DNA of 64,000 nucleotides from Nocardioides zhouii (lineage in GTDB: Bacteria > Actinomycetota > Actinomycetes > Propionibacteriales > Nocardioidaceae). The notes beneath the pieces are model-generated. The model was given only the letters and a program-made list of their open reading frames with translations, did no database searches and had not been told where the DNA came from. Both the position numbers and the translations under genes were made by a program. The stretch lies in assembly GCF_004137345.1 (NCBI RefSeq), contig NZ_SDWV01000019.1:1-64000 (forward strand), given 5' to 3'. Every line of letters begins with the position of its first letter. The stretch's first letter is position 1. Shown piece by piece: positions 26,712-35,577 of this stretch.

Positions 26712-28211
26712 TCAGCCGCAGGCGGGCGCGGGCGGTAGGGGCGCGGGCACGCCGACCGTCGGCATCCCGAGCCCGACGCCGGTCGGGGCGGCCGGGGACG
26801 ACGTACGCCGCTCCCAGGCATCCCCGGCACGGGTGCGGCGTACGGCGAGGATCGGGCCGTCGGCGACGAGGTGGTGGGGCGCTGCGTAGGTCACCGACAC
26901 GGTGACCATGTCGCCCGGCCGTACGGAGGACTCGACGACCGAGGAGAAGTCGGCGGCGAAGTGGACGAGCCGGTTGTCGGGGGCGCGGCCCGAGAGTCGC
27001 TTGGTCTCGACGTCCTTGCGACCCTCGCCCTCGGAGACCATCAGCTCGAGCGTGCGGCCGAGGAGGGTCTTGCCTTCGGCCCAGGCGACCTCGTCGACTA
27101 CCGCGGCGAGGCGCAGGTAGCGGTCCTTGACCACGTCCGGCGCGATCTGGTCGTCGAGGGTGGCGGCGGGCGTGCCGGGGCGCTTGGAGTACTGAAAGGT
27201 GTACGCCGACGAGAAGCGCGCGGCGCGTACGACGTCGAGGGTGGCCTGGAAGTCCTCCTCGGTCTCGCCGGGGAAGCCCACGATGATGTCGGTGGTGATC
27301 GCGGCGTCGGGGATCGCGGCCCGGACCCGCTCGATGATCCCGAGGTACTTCGACTGGCGGTAGGACCGGCGCATGTCGCGCAGCACCTTGTCGGAGCCGG
27401 ACTGCAGGGGCATGTGCAGCGACGGCATCACGTTGGGCGTCTCGGCCATCGCCTCGATGACGTCGTCGGTGAACTCGGCCGGGTGGGGCGAGGTGAAGCG
27501 CACCCGCTCCAGCCCCTCGACCTCGCCGCACGCCCGCAGCAGCTGGGAGAAGGCCTGACGGTCGCCGAACTCGACGCCGTAGGCGTTGACGTTCTGCCCG
27601 AGCAGGGTGATCTCGGTGACGCCCTCCGCCACGAGCGCCTCGATCTCGGCGAGGATCTCGCCGGGCCGGCGGTCCTTCTCCTTGCCGCGCAGGGCGGGGA
27701 CGATGCAGAACGTGCAGGTGTTGTTGCACCCGACCGACACCGACACCCAGGCGGCGTACGCCGACTCGCGCCGCGTCGGCAGCGTCGAGGGGAAGACCGA
27801 CAGCGACTCGAGGATCTCGACCTGGGCCTCCTCGGCGAACCGCGCGCGCTCGAGCAGCACCGGCAGCGAGCCGATGTTGTGGGTGCCGAAGACCACGTCG
27901 ACCCACGGCGCCTTCGTGGTGATCGTCTCGCGGTCCTTCTGCGCCAGGCAGCCGCCGACGGCGATCTGCATGCCGGGCGTCGCCGCCTTCACCGAGGCGA
28001 GCTGGCCGAGGTTGCCGTACAGCTTGTTGTCGGCGTTCTCCCGCACGGCGCAGGTGTTGAGCACCACGACGTCGGCCTGCGACCCGGCCGCCTTGACGTA
28101 GCCCGCCTCCTCCATCAGCCCGCTGAGCCGCTCGGAGTCGTGGACGTTCATCTGGCACCCGTGGGTCTTGACCTCGTAGGTGCGGGCGGGGGTCTCTGCC
28201 GTGGCGCTCAT
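26712..28211 (-). CDS. miaB: tRNA-2-methylthio-N6-dimethylallyladenosine synthase
   Basis: 499 residues from the ATG at 28211 (GGAGCGGTC upstream). Methylthiolates i6A37 made by MiaA. N-terminal cluster cysteines are in [22 protein letters not shown] and VGGCLAQKD; the radical-SAM CxxxCxxC is CNNTCTFC; a C-terminal TRAM domain follows ([16 protein letters not shown]). A Pro/Gly-rich tail of about 25 residues extends past TRAM ([19 protein letters not shown]), longer than usual. Cytoplasmic, two [4Fe-4S] clusters. Confidence 0.97.
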   Translation of the reverse strand: MSATAETPARTYEVKTHGCQMNVHDSERLSGLMEEAGYVKAAGSQADVVVLNTCAVRENADNKLYGNLGQLASVKAATPGMQIAVGGCLAQKDRETITTKAPWVDVVFGTHNIGSLPVLLERARFAEEAQVEILESLSVFPSTLPTRRESAYAAWVSVSVGCNNTCTFCIVPALRGKEKDRRPGEILAEIEALVAEGVTEITLLGQNVNAYGVEFGDRQAFSQLLRACGEVEGLERVRFTSPHPAEFTDDVIEAMAETPNVMPSLHMPLQSGSDKVLRDMRRSYRQSKYLGIIERVRAAIPDAAITTDIIVGFPGETEEDFQATLDVVRAARFSSAYTFQYSKRPGTPAATLDDQIAPDVVKDRYLRLAAVVDEVAWAEGKTLLGRTLELMVSEGEGRKDVETKRLSGRAPDNRLVHFAADFSSVVESSVRPGDMVTVSVTYAAPHHLVADGPILAVRRTRAGDAWERRTSSPAAPTGVGLGMPTVGVPAPLPPAPACG

Positions 28212-28376
28212 GACCGCTCCAGCGTACGACCGCGCGCGACGGCCGGCGGAATCGCGAGGTGTTCTCGTGGTCCGGTGAGACAACTGCGTAACGCCACCCC
28301 GTTCTCAGCGTTACCTACACAGAACGGTAACAAGCGTGGCTGGGCCAGCGACGCGTTCACGACGTCTGGGGGCACC

Positions 28377-28628
28377 ATGAGCACGACGTTCCGCCAGGCC
28401 CTCATCCCCGCTCCCAGGGCCGAGATCACGATCCGAAGCACCGCTTCCCGAGCCGCCAGACCACCTGTCTGGTCGGTCGAGTGGACGTCCTCCGAACGGG
28501 TCTTCCGGGTCGACGGCCACGAGTACCGCCGCGAGCAGGTGGCCCTGCTGCAGCCACGCCAGCGCATCGTACGTTCGGTGCTCACCTCCGACTACGAGGT
28601 GGTCGAGGTCCTCGAGCTGGTCGGCTGA
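28377..28628 (+). CDS. small hypothetical protein, 83 residues
   Basis: Weak GGGGG upstream of the ATG. The sequence is mixed-polarity with a plausible folded C-terminus (VDGHEYRREQVALLQPRQRI, VVEVLELVG) and codon bias like real genes here (GTC, CTG, GAG rich). It diverges from miaB with a 165-bp gap and is followed 27 nt later by the ligase-like gene, so both may share a transcript. No family recognised; the start and even coding status are less certain than for its neighbours. Confidence 0.5.
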   Translation: MSTTFRQALIPAPRAEITIRSTASRAARPPVWSVEWTSSERVFRVDGHEYRREQVALLQPRQRIVRSVLTSDYEVVEVLELVG

Positions 28629-28655
28629 GTCCTGGCACGACCTAGTCTCTGGACC

Positions 28656-29153
28656 ATGCCCCGGATGCACGCCCTCGAGCTGCTGCCCGACGACGCCGGC
28701 GTCGGGGTCGTACGCCGCGATTGGCAGGCGCTGCACGACGCCGGCCTGCCCTCCCAGCTGGACCATCGCGGCACCACCAACAGCCCGCACCTCACCGTCC
28801 TGGCCGCTCCGGCGCTCGCGCCCGAGGACGAGGAACGGGCGTCCGAGCTGGTCGGCGGGCTGCTGCCGATGGAGGTGCAGACGTCGGGGATTGCGCTGCT
28901 CGGCGGCGTACGCGTCTCGCTCGTCCGGCTCCTGGAGGTGCCGGACGACGTCGTCCGGGCAGTGCTCGGCCTGCGCCGCCAGGTAGCCGACGTACAGCAC
29001 CGGGGGTGGTTGCCGCACGTCACATTGGCGCGGCGGATCGCGCGGTCCGACGTGCCCGCTGCTCTCGCTGCGATCGGGCACGACGAGTCCGTGATGACCC
29101 TCACCACGCTGCGTCGGTGGGACCCGGACGCCGGAACCGTCACCATCTTGTGA
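28656..29153 (+). CDS. 2'-5' RNA ligase family (2H phosphoesterase) protein
   Basis: 165 residues. The two His-x-Thr motifs of the 2H superfamily are present (SPHLTVL near residue 45 and LPHVTLA near 122), spaced as expected. Members hydrolyse or form 2'-5' or cyclic phosphodiester bonds in RNA or nucleotides; the substrate here is unknown. Cytoplasmic. It ends at a strong hairpin just before gluA. Confidence 0.82.
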   Translation: MPRMHALELLPDDAGVGVVRRDWQALHDAGLPSQLDHRGTTNSPHLTVLAAPALAPEDEERASELVGGLLPMEVQTSGIALLGGVRVSLVRLLEVPDDVVRAVLGLRRQVADVQHRGWLPHVTLARRIARSDVPAALAAIGHDESVMTLTTLRRWDPDAGTVTIL

Positions 29154-29155
29154 TG

Positions 29156-29190
29156 GCCCGTTCGGGCCATGCGGCATGGCCCGAACGGGC
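29156..29190 (+). terminator. long perfect hairpin before gluA
   Basis: A 17-bp perfect stem (29156-29172 with 29174-29190) with an almost absent loop lies between the ligase-like stop and gluA, whose start is only 22 nt away. It could terminate the upstream gene or sit in the glu leader. Confidence 0.7.
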
Positions 29191-29212
29191 TACGTGCCGA
29201 TAGGTTGCGCCT

Positions 29213-29989
29213 ATGACCGCGCAGGAACCGGGATCCGCAACGGCCAACCGGGGCGAGCCCCTCGTCGTGCTGAGCAACGTCCAAAAGCACTTCGGGCAGC
29301 TCCACGCCCTCAAGGACATCGAGCTGACGGTGAAGCGCGGCGAGGTCGTCGTGGTGATCGGCCCGTCGGGTTCGGGCAAGTCGACCCTGTGCCGCACCAT
29401 CAACCGGCTCGAGACCACCGACGAGGGCACGATCACCCTCGACGGCCAGCCGCTGCCGCAGGAGGGCAAGGCGCTCGCCGCGCTGCGCGCCGAGGTCGGC
29501 ATGGTCTTCCAGAGCTTCAACCTCTTCGCCCACAAGACGATCCTCGAGAACGTCACCCTCGGCCCGATCAAGGTGCGGGGCATGGGCAAGGCGGAGGCGG
29601 AGAAGAAGGCGCGCGAGCTCCTCGACCGCGTCGGCGTCGGACACCAGGCCGACAAGTACCCCGCCCAGCTCTCCGGCGGACAGCAGCAGCGCGTCGCGAT
29701 CGCCCGCGCGCTGGCGATGGAGCCGAAGGTGATGCTCTTCGACGAGCCGACCTCGGCGCTCGACCCGGAGATGATCAAGGAGGTCCTCGACGTGATGGTC
29801 GACCTCGCCGAGCAGGGCATGACGATGATCGTCGTCACCCACGAGATGGGCTTCGCCCGCACCGCGGCCGACCGCGTGATCTTCATGGCCGACGGCGCCA
29901 TCGTCGAGGAGAACACCCCTGAGGAGTTCTTCACCAACCCGTCCTCGGACCGGGCCAAGGACTTCCTCGGCAAGATCCTGAAGCACTGA
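29213..29989 (+). CDS. gluA: glutamate/polar amino acid ABC transporter ATPase
   Basis: 258 residues. Drives amino-acid import with GluB, GluC and GluD encoded downstream. Walker [11 protein letters not shown] (about residue 49), Q-loop [12 protein letters not shown], signature [16 protein letters not shown], Walker [13 protein letters not shown] and switch His in VTHEM are all intact. The pattern is the PAAT (GlnQ/GluA) class. Gene order matches the corynebacterial glutamate operon gluABCD; specificity for glutamate is inferred from that. Confidence 0.92.
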   Translation: MTAQEPGSATANRGEPLVVLSNVQKHFGQLHALKDIELTVKRGEVVVVIGPSGSGKSTLCRTINRLETTDEGTITLDGQPLPQEGKALAALRAEVGMVFQSFNLFAHKTILENVTLGPIKVRGMGKAEAEKKARELLDRVGVGHQADKYPAQLSGGQQQRVAIARALAMEPKVMLFDEPTSALDPEMIKEVLDVMVDLAEQGMTMIVVTHEMGFARTAADRVIFMADGAIVEENTPEEFFTNPSSDRAKDFLGKILKH

Positions 29990-30051
29990 TCCATCCATGC
30001 CACCACGAACGGGGGCCGGAGACACTTCGGCTCGGGACAGAAGGAGAAGCA

Positions 30052-30939
30052 ATGCGATTCACCAGGACCAAGGCGATCGTCGCCACTGCAGCACTGGCCC
30101 TCTCGCTCGCCGCGTGCGGCGACGCCGGAGGTGACGGCGAGACCGTCGACGTCGATGTCGCGGACGACGCCAGCTTCGATGCCGGAACACGCATGGCCGA
30201 GCTCGCCGACCAGGGCACCATCAACGTCGGCGTGAAGTTCGACCAGCCCGGTCTGGGCTTCAACGAGACGGGTGCCGACATGCCCACCGGCTTCGACGTC
30301 GACATCGCGAAGATCCTCGTCGCGAGCCTCGGCATCGACCCCAACGACACGTCAAAGGTGAAGTACATCGAGACGATCTCCGACAACCGCGAGCCCTTCC
30401 TGGAGGAGGGCAAGGTCGACCTCGTGCTCGCGTCGTACTCGATCACCGACGAGCGTCGCGCCGTCGTGGGCCAGACCGGCCCCTACATGCTCACCGGCCA
30501 GCAGCTCCTCGTCCCCGAGGACTCCGACGCCGAGAGCCCCGAGGACCTGCAGGGCAAGGAGGTCTGCTCGGTGACGGGCTCGACCTCGCTCGACAACGCC
30601 AAGGCGCAGGGCATGAAGCCGGTGGGCTTCGACACCTACAGCCAGTGCGTCGACAAGGTGCTCGACGGCACCGTCGAGGCGATGACGACGGACGGCACGA
30701 TCCTCGCCGGCTACGCCGCGCAGAACGAGGGCGAGCTCAAGGTCGTCGGCGACCCGTTCTCCGAGGAGCGCATCGGCGTCGGCTACTCGAAGGACTTCCC
30801 GGAGATGTGCCAGTGGATCAACGACACCCTCGAGGAGGCCAACGAGGCCGGCACCTGGGCCGAGGCCTTCGAGGCCAACCTGGGTGCGTCGGGCGTGGAG
30901 ACGCCGGACTTCCCGGAGCTCGACAGCTGCGAGTCCTGA
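30052..30939 (+). CDS. gluB: glutamate-binding lipoprotein of the ABC transporter
   Basis: 295 residues. Lipoprotein signal with lipobox LAACG (Cys about 22), then a solute-binding protein family 3 domain (INVGVKFDQPGLGF, TGFDVDIAKIL, VDLVLASYSITDERR, VCSVTGSTSLDN). It captures the amino acid outside the membrane and delivers it to GluC/GluD. AGGAGAAG precedes the start. Two cysteines (VCSV and QCVD) may form a disulfide. Confidence 0.92.
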   Translation: MRFTRTKAIVATAALALSLAACGDAGGDGETVDVDVADDASFDAGTRMAELADQGTINVGVKFDQPGLGFNETGADMPTGFDVDIAKILVASLGIDPNDTSKVKYIETISDNREPFLEEGKVDLVLASYSITDERRAVVGQTGPYMLTGQQLLVPEDSDAESPEDLQGKEVCSVTGSTSLDNAKAQGMKPVGFDTYSQCVDKVLDGTVEAMTTDGTILAGYAAQNEGELKVVGDPFSEERIGVGYSKDFPEMCQWINDTLEEANEAGTWAEAFEANLGASGVETPDFPELDSCES

Positions 30940-31014
30940 CCCTGTTGCACCACTGATCGGTCCGGGCCCGCCGAGCGGGCCCGGACCGATCGCCGCACGA
31001 ACGAGAGGAGAGAC

Positions 31015-31698
31015 GTGGACGCCGTCCTCGAGAGCCTGCCCGACGTCTTCAGGGCATTCGGCTACACAGTCCTGCTCTTCCTGGTGTCCGGGGTGTTCTC
31101 CCTGATCGGCGGGACCCTGCTCGTCGCCATGCGGGTCGGCCCGGTCTCGGTCCTCAACAAGGCCGCAGCCACCTACGTCACGCTGGTGCGCAACACCCCT
31201 CTTCTCGCGGTGTTCTTCTTCTTCTCCTTCGCAGCCCCCAAGATCGGCATCAACTTCAAGTGGGTCGACGTCCACATCGGGACCTTCGACTTCACCTCGT
31301 TCTTCTCCACCGCGGTCGTGGCCCTGACGCTCTACACCTCCACCTTCGTGTGCGAGGCGCTGCGCTCGGGCGTGAACGCCGTACCTCTCGGGCAGGCCGA
31401 GGCGGCGCGGGCCATCGGGCTCCCCTTCTCCGGAGTGATGCGCGCCGTGGTGCTCCCGCAGGCGTTCCGTGCGTCGGTGCCGCCGGTGGCGAGCGCCCTG
31501 ATCGCGTTGCTCAAGAACACCTCGGTCGCCGCGGTCTTCGGCGTCATCGAGGCCGCGTCGCAGATGAAGATCATGACCAACAACAACGCCGACGAGCGCT
31601 GGGGCATCTTCATCGCCTTCGCCCTCGGCTACGTCCTGCTGGTCGAGGTCGTCTCGCTCGCGGCCGGCACCCTCGAGCGCCGATGGAGGATCGCCTAA
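31015..31698 (+). CDS. gluC: amino acid ABC transporter permease
   Basis: 227 residues, GTG start behind GAGAGGAGAG. About five TMs; HisM/GlnP-type permease with the N-terminal YVTLVRNTPLLAVFFFF motif and the EAA loop EAARAIGLPFSGVMRAVVLPQAF that contacts the ATPase. Stop overlaps gluD start (TAATG), so the two are translationally coupled. Confidence 0.93.
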   Translation: MDAVLESLPDVFRAFGYTVLLFLVSGVFSLIGGTLLVAMRVGPVSVLNKAAATYVTLVRNTPLLAVFFFFSFAAPKIGINFKWVDVHIGTFDFTSFFSTAVVALTLYTSTFVCEALRSGVNAVPLGQAEAARAIGLPFSGVMRAVVLPQAFRASVPPVASALIALLKNTSVAAVFGVIEAASQMKIMTNNNADERWGIFIAFALGYVLLVEVVSLAAGTLERRWRIA

Positions 31699-32561
31699 TG
31701 GCCGCGCACGTCCTGTTCGACGCACCCGGCCCGAAGACGGTCGCCCGCCACCGCACCTACTCGGTGGTCGCCGTGCTCGTGCTGCTCGTGCTGCTCGGCC
31801 TCGCGGTCAAGCGGCTCTACGACGAGGGCCAGTTCGCGTACGAGCTGTGGGAGCCGTTCGTCACGCCCAACATCATGCAGGCGATCGGCGAGGCATGGCT
31901 CGACACCCTGTCGATGGCTGCGCTCGCCGTCCTCGGCGCGCTCGTCTTCGGCGTGGTCTTCGGTGTCGCCAAGCTCTCCGAGCACACACCCGTCCGTTGG
32001 GCCAGCTGGGTCGTCGTGGAGTTCTTCCGCGCCGTGCCGGTCATCATGCTGATGACGTTCTCGTTCTACGCCGTCTTCAACTCCATGTCGATCGAGCGTG
32101 GCGCCTACTGGTCGGTCGTCCTGTCGCTCACTGTCTACAACGGTGCGGTGCTCGCCGAGGTCTTCCGGGCCGGCATCAACGCGCTCCCGCGCGGCCAGGC
32201 CGAGGCGGCGTACGCCATCGGCATGCGCAAGACCCAGGTGATGAACCTGATCCTGCTGCCCCAGGCCGTGAAGATCATGATCCCGGCGATCATCAGCCAG
32301 ATGGTGGTGGCGCTGAAGGACACCAGCCTGATCCTCATCGTCTTCGGCGTCGGACTGACGAAGATCCTCAAGTCGCTCCCGCTGAGCTTCAACAACATCG
32401 TGCCGACCACCCTCGTGATCGCCGGTCTCTACGTACTGACCAACCTCGTGCTGACCGCGATCGCCAACTATGCGCAGAAGAAGTTCGTGGGCGAGAAGGA
32501 GATGCTGCAGGTGTCGATGGTCGGCCAGACCGACCAGAACCAGTCGGCCGCGACCTTCTGA
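31698..32561 (+). CDS. gluD: amino acid ABC transporter permease
   Basis: 287 residues. Second permease of the importer; a longer N-terminus with one extra TM, then VEFFRAVPVIMLMTFSF and the EAA loop EAAYAIGMRKTQVMNLILLPQAV. Forms the channel as a heterodimer with GluC. Ends 3 nt before the convergent hotdog gene, leaving no room for a separate terminator. Confidence 0.93.
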   Translation: MAAHVLFDAPGPKTVARHRTYSVVAVLVLLVLLGLAVKRLYDEGQFAYELWEPFVTPNIMQAIGEAWLDTLSMAALAVLGALVFGVVFGVAKLSEHTPVRWASWVVVEFFRAVPVIMLMTFSFYAVFNSMSIERGAYWSVVLSLTVYNGAVLAEVFRAGINALPRGQAEAAYAIGMRKTQVMNLILLPQAVKIMIPAIISQMVVALKDTSLILIVFGVGLTKILKSLPLSFNNIVPTTLVIAGLYVLTNLVLTAIANYAQKKFVGEKEMLQVSMVGQTDQNQSAATF

Positions 32562-32564
32562 CGC

Positions 32565-33035
32565 CTACCTCTTGGGCGACACCCACAACCTGATCTCGCC
32601 CTCGACCACCACGGTGCCGTCGGCGCGTACGCCGCGTACGCGCACCGGCAGGTCGTAGCCGTCGCCGAGGTCGGCGGTCCACTGCGCCGGGTCGGTCTCG
32701 GCGATGCAGGTGACGTCGGAGTCGGCCTTGGCGGTGTACGCGACCTCCATGCCCTTGGGGATCCAGCGACGGTCGCGCGGGATGGTCGACTCGGCCAGGG
32801 CACCCATCGCCGCCTCGAGGCCGTTGCACAGCGCGATCGCGTGCACGGTCTTGATGTGGTTGTGGACCCGACGGCGCTTGGTGATCACCAGCTCGGCGCG
32901 GTTGGGCTCGATCACGGTGAACCGCGGCCGGATGGTGGCGAAGTACGGCGCCTTCTGGCTGAAGGCGAGCGAGAAGATCCGGTCGCCCAGGGGCAGCGCG
33001 GAGGTCTTCTTCCAGAGGTCGAGGACGGCAGGCAT
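32565..33035 (-). CDS. DUF4442 hotdog-fold protein (putative thioesterase)
   Basis: 156 residues. Resembles DUF4442, a hotdog family near the PaaI/YiiD thioesterases (LALPL-type start APYFATIRPRFTVIEPNRAE, VHNHIKTVHAIALCNGLEAAMG, EVRVRGVRADGTVVVEGEI). Acyl-CoA hydrolysis is the usual assumption but unproven. Ends 3 nt from convergent gluD and starts 9 nt after the P-loop gene upstream, so it is in a minus-strand operon with it. Confidence 0.75.
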   Translation of the reverse strand: MPAVLDLWKKTSALPLGDRIFSLAFSQKAPYFATIRPRFTVIEPNRAELVITKRRRVHNHIKTVHAIALCNGLEAAMGALAESTIPRDRRWIPKGMEVAYTAKADSDVTCIAETDPAQWTADLGDGYDLPVRVRGVRADGTVVVEGEIRLWVSPKR

Positions 33036-33044
33036 GCCGCGATA

Positions 33045-33620
33045 TTACTGATCAGTAACCAACCACGCCAGTATCCGCTCCGCCGTCTCGTCCGCCGAGA
33101 GGTCGGTGTTGTCGATGACCAGGTGCGGCCAACGCGCGACCAGCCGGTCGCCGGGCGCGTCCCTGCCGGGCTCGGAGGTCATCCTGTACTCGGCCTCGAG
33201 CTCGCGGACGTTGTTGTCCGACCAGTCGACGTCACGCTTGGACTTCTTCTCGGCCAGCCGGTGCTCGGTGCGGTTGCGACCCAGCCGGGTGTCGAGGTCG
33301 GCCACCAGCTCGACGACGGCGATGTGGCCGTCGTACGGCGCGACCAGCCGTTCGAGGTAGCCGGCCTCGCCCTCCTCGTCCATCCCCATCACGAAGGTGA
33401 AGACCAGGTCGGTGCCCGCGGCCGCCGCCTCCTCGAGCACCCGGCGCCGGACCTCGGTGTTGAGCGTCCGGAACGGTGGGGTGCCGTAGTCGAAGACATC
33501 CAGAAGCATCTCGATGCTGTGGTGGTTGTGGAACAGCCGGAAGTCGGAGCGGCCAGCCACGGCTCGGCCGACCGTCATCTTTCCGACGGCGGGCGGTCCG
33601 AGGATCAGCAGCAGGCGCAT
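33045..33620 (-). CDS. P-loop small kinase-like protein (AAA/shikimate kinase-like)
   Basis: 191 residues. P-loop LILGPPAVGKMTVGRAVA at residues 5-22. An Asp/Asn/His-rich substrate region (RLFHNHHSIEMLLDVFDYG) and ELVADLDTRLGRNRTEHRL follow, like adenylate/gluconate kinase-type phosphotransferases. The substrate is unknown. Close homologues are usually annotated as AAA-family ATPase or shikimate kinase, but the shikimate-binding residues are not evident. Confidence 0.7.
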   Translation of the reverse strand: MRLLLILGPPAVGKMTVGRAVAGRSDFRLFHNHHSIEMLLDVFDYGTPPFRTLNTEVRRRVLEEAAAAGTDLVFTFVMGMDEEGEAGYLERLVAPYDGHIAVVELVADLDTRLGRNRTEHRLAEKKSKRDVDWSDNNVRELEAEYRMTSEPGRDAPGDRLVARWPHLVIDNTDLSADETAERILAWLVTDQ

Positions 33621-33633
33621 GCACGGATGCTAG

Positions 33634-34011
33634 TCAGCACTCGGCGAGCACCTCGACCCGATTTCCGTGGCCGTCGCGGGTGTGGAAGCGGGAGTGGCCG
33701 GGGAACGAGTCCCGCTGCGAGTGGTCGACGTCGAAGCCGAGCCCCTCGAGTCGCGCGGACACCTCGTCCAGGTCCTCGACGACGAACGCCGGATGGGCCT
33801 TGCGGGCAGGGGCGTACGGGTCCTCGACGCCGACGTGCAGCTCGGCCGTGACCTCGCCCGAGTCGCCGTACGCCCGGAACCAGCAACCGCCGCGGGCGAC
33901 GAGGTCCGCCGGCTTCTCGACCTCGGTCAGGCCGAGCCCGTCGCTGTAGAACCGGCGGGCGACGTCCTCGCCGCCGGACGGGCACGCGACCTGCACGTGG
34001 TGGAGTCGCAT
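33634..34011 (-). CDS. VOC (glyoxalase/bleomycin resistance) family protein
   Basis: 125 residues from the ATG at 34011. A single VOC domain: RLHHVQVACPSGGEDVARRF at the start, then GDSGEVTAELHVGVEDP and the C-terminal HTRDGHGNRVEVLAE with the metal-binding Glu. Probably a metal-dependent lyase or dioxygenase-like enzyme or a small-molecule binder. No good ribosome site precedes the ATG; tandem GTG codons in the 12-bp repeat just upstream are alternative starts. It follows the methyltransferase gene by 23 nt. Confidence 0.8.
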   Translation of the reverse strand: MRLHHVQVACPSGGEDVARRFYSDGLGLTEVEKPADLVARGGCWFRAYGDSGEVTAELHVGVEDPYAPARKAHPAFVVEDLDEVSARLEGLGFDVDHSQRDSFPGHSRFHTRDGHGNRVEVLAEC

Positions 34012-34043
34012 CACTGGGCTTGTCACTGGGCTTGTCACTGGGC
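34011..34043. repeat. 12-bp tandem repeat at the methyltransferase/VOC junction
   Basis: TCACTGGGCTTG occurs at 34011-34022 and 34023-34034, and its first nine bases again at 34035-34043. On the minus strand each unit supplies a TGA in the methyltransferase frame (the first reached, at 34035-34037, is the stop used) and a GTG in the VOC frame. Confidence 0.85.
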
Positions 34044-34823
34044 CTTGCGGGCGACGACGAAGATCCGGCGGAACGGCATGATCACGCGACCGGACGCGTC
34101 GGCGGGATAGGCCTCGCGCAGCAGCGCGCGGAACTCGTCCTCGAAGAGCGGGCGCAGGTCGTCGGGCAGCGCCTGGAGGGTCGGCCGGGCGCCGGTGCCG
34201 GAGACCCAGTCGAAGACGCGGTCGGGGCCGGAGAGGACGTGGAGGTACGTCGTCTCCCACGCGTCGACCTCGCAGCCGAGGTCGAGCAGGACGCGGGCGT
34301 AGTCGTCCGGGCCGTGGCTGGTCGGCACGCGGGCGTCGCGGGTGTGCTCGGCGTACGGCTCGCGTGCGGCCAGCTCGGTGCGTGTGGTGTGGCTCGGCTC
34401 GTCGAAGTTGCCGGGGACCTGGAAGGCCAGCCAGCCGCCGGCGCGGACGCGGTCGAGCAGCCCGGGCAGGAGGTCGAGGTGCTCGGGCAGCCACTGGAGG
34501 GTCGCGTTGGAGACGAGCACGTCGACGGGTGCGCGCAGCGCCAGCGGGTCGGGCCGCACCCAGTCGCGCAGGTCGCCGACCTCCCAGTCGATGCCCTCGA
34601 TCTCCCGGGCGGCGGCGATCATCTCGGGGCTGCTGTCGATGCCGGTCACGCTCGCCCCCCGCCACCGGTCGGCCAGGAGGGCGGTGAGATTGCCGGGGCC
34701 GCAGCCGAGGTCGACGACGACGCTCGGGGTCTCGGCCTGGACCCGCGCCAGCAGGTCGACGAACGGCCTGCCTCGCTCGTCGGCGTACGCGAGGTAGCGG
34801 TCGGGGTCCCAGGTGTGGCTCAT
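34035..34823 (-). CDS. tam: trans-aconitate 2-methyltransferase
   Basis: 262 residues from the ATG at 34823 (GAGGAGG upstream). Class I SAM methyltransferase: VVVDLGCGPGNLTALLADR (motif I), GIDSSPEMIAAA (motif II) and VLVSNATLQWLPEH. The opening TWDPDRYLAYADERGRPFVDLL and FQVPGNFDEPSHTT are typical of Tam, which methylates trans-aconitate, an inhibitor of aconitase. Cytoplasmic. Upstream lies a long inverted repeat and the MarR gene in the opposite direction. Confidence 0.9.
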   Translation of the reverse strand: MSHTWDPDRYLAYADERGRPFVDLLARVQAETPSVVVDLGCGPGNLTALLADRWRGASVTGIDSSPEMIAAAREIEGIDWEVGDLRDWVRPDPLALRAPVDVLVSNATLQWLPEHLDLLPGLLDRVRAGGWLAFQVPGNFDEPSHTTRTELAAREPYAEHTRDARVPTSHGPDDYARVLLDLGCEVDAWETTYLHVLSGPDRVFDWVSGTGARPTLQALPDDLRPLFEDEFRALLREAYPADASGRVIMPFRRIFVVARKAQ

Positions 34824-34841
34824 GTCGTCCTCCTCGGTGGG

Positions 34842-34906
34842 GGGTAGTCCAGTGGGAATCGGCTGCCGAACCGGCTTCGGCACGACCAATTGTCACTGGA
34901 CTACCC
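34842..34906. promoter_or_regulatory. 13-bp inverted repeat in the tam leader
   Basis: GGGTAGTCCAGTG (34842-34854) is perfectly repeated in inverse at 34894-34906, with 39 nt between that can form a small inner hairpin (CCGAACCGGCTTCGG region). It sits directly upstream of the tam ribosome site and could be an mRNA leader structure or a protein site. Confidence 0.55.
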
Positions 34907-34915
34907 AGGCAAGTG

Positions 34916-34929
34916 TCTTGATGTCGAGA
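34916..34929. promoter_or_regulatory. MarR-type operator 1
   Basis: TCTTGATGTCGAGA, an imperfect palindrome of the TCTYGANNTCRAGA type bound by MarR-family dimers, 68 bp upstream of the marR-like start. Confidence 0.65.
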
Positions 34930-34954
34930 TATATCTCAGCCTCGTCCACCAATC

Positions 34955-34968
34955 TCTCGATGTCAAGA
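34955..34968. promoter_or_regulatory. MarR-type operator 2
   Basis: TCTCGATGTCAAGA, near the reverse complement of operator 1 and 39 bp from it centre to centre, 29 bp upstream of the marR-like start. Autoregulation of marR, and perhaps control of tam, is inferred. Confidence 0.65.
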
Positions 34969-34997
34969 TTCTCGACCGATCTGGCAGGATGGGTGGC

Positions 34998-35483
34998 ATG
35001 CGGGACGAGGTGGACGACCTGGTCGAGGCCTGGGGGCGCGAGCGAGGCGACCTGGACCTCGCTCCCGTCGAGGTCTTCTCGCGCATCAGCCGGCTGGCGC
35101 GGCACCTCGACCTTGCCCGCCGCGACGCCTTCACCGCCCACGGCATCGAGTCCTGGGAGTTCGACGTGCTAGCCGCGTTGCGCCGCGCCGGGTCGCCGTA
35201 CGAGCTCTCCCCCGGCAAGCTCCTGCGCCAGACCCTCGTGACGAGCGGCACGATGACCAACCGCGTCGACCGGCTCACCGCGCGCGGCCTGGTCGAGCGG
35301 CTGCCCGACCCGAAGGACCGGCGCGGCGTGCTCGTACGGCTCACGATCGAGGGCAAGGCCGCGGTCGACGGGGCGTTCGAGGCACTGCTCGCGGCCGAGG
35401 CCGACCTGCTCGCGGACCTGCCCGGCAAGCAGCGCACCCAGCTGGCCGGGCTGCTCCGCTCGCTCCTCGCGCCCTTCAGCTGA
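34998..35483 (+). CDS. MarR-family transcriptional regulator
   Basis: 161 residues; the ATG at 34998 is preferred over 34989 because AGGATGGG then lies at the right distance. Winged helix: WEFDVLAALRRAG, LSPGKLLRQTLVTSGTMTNRVDRL (recognition helix) and LPDPKDRRGVLVRLTIEG (wing with the conserved DxRR). MarR proteins repress until a phenolic or oxidising ligand binds. Two matching palindromes lie in its promoter. Ends 27 nt before a palindromic repeat. Confidence 0.92.
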   Translation: MRDEVDDLVEAWGRERGDLDLAPVEVFSRISRLARHLDLARRDAFTAHGIESWEFDVLAALRRAGSPYELSPGKLLRQTLVTSGTMTNRVDRLTARGLVERLPDPKDRRGVLVRLTIEGKAAVDGAFEALLAAEADLLADLPGKQRTQLAGLLRSLLAPFS

Positions 35484-35510
35484 CAACAGGTGGGGCAAGT
35501 CTGTCGCGGT

Positions 35511-35564
35511 TGGGCCGTTGCAACGGCCCAGTCGCGCGGGAGTCACCGCTGAAGCGGGGACTCC
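35511..35564. repeat. bipartite palindromic repeat, copy 2
   Basis: The same 20-bp palindrome as at 10529 (35511-35530), the same 8-nt spacer length, then a 26-nt hairpin (35539-35564, GGAGTCACCGCT/AGCGGGGACTCC, one mismatch). It lies between convergent marR and the ABC-F gene, so a bidirectional terminator role fits. Confidence 0.8.
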
Positions 35565-35577
35565 TACCGGGCGCGGC

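Noticed and set aside
26871..28376. A 500-codon plus-strand extension of the 83-residue gene
   Set aside because: It is antisense to miaB, whose radical-SAM and TRAM motifs are complete.
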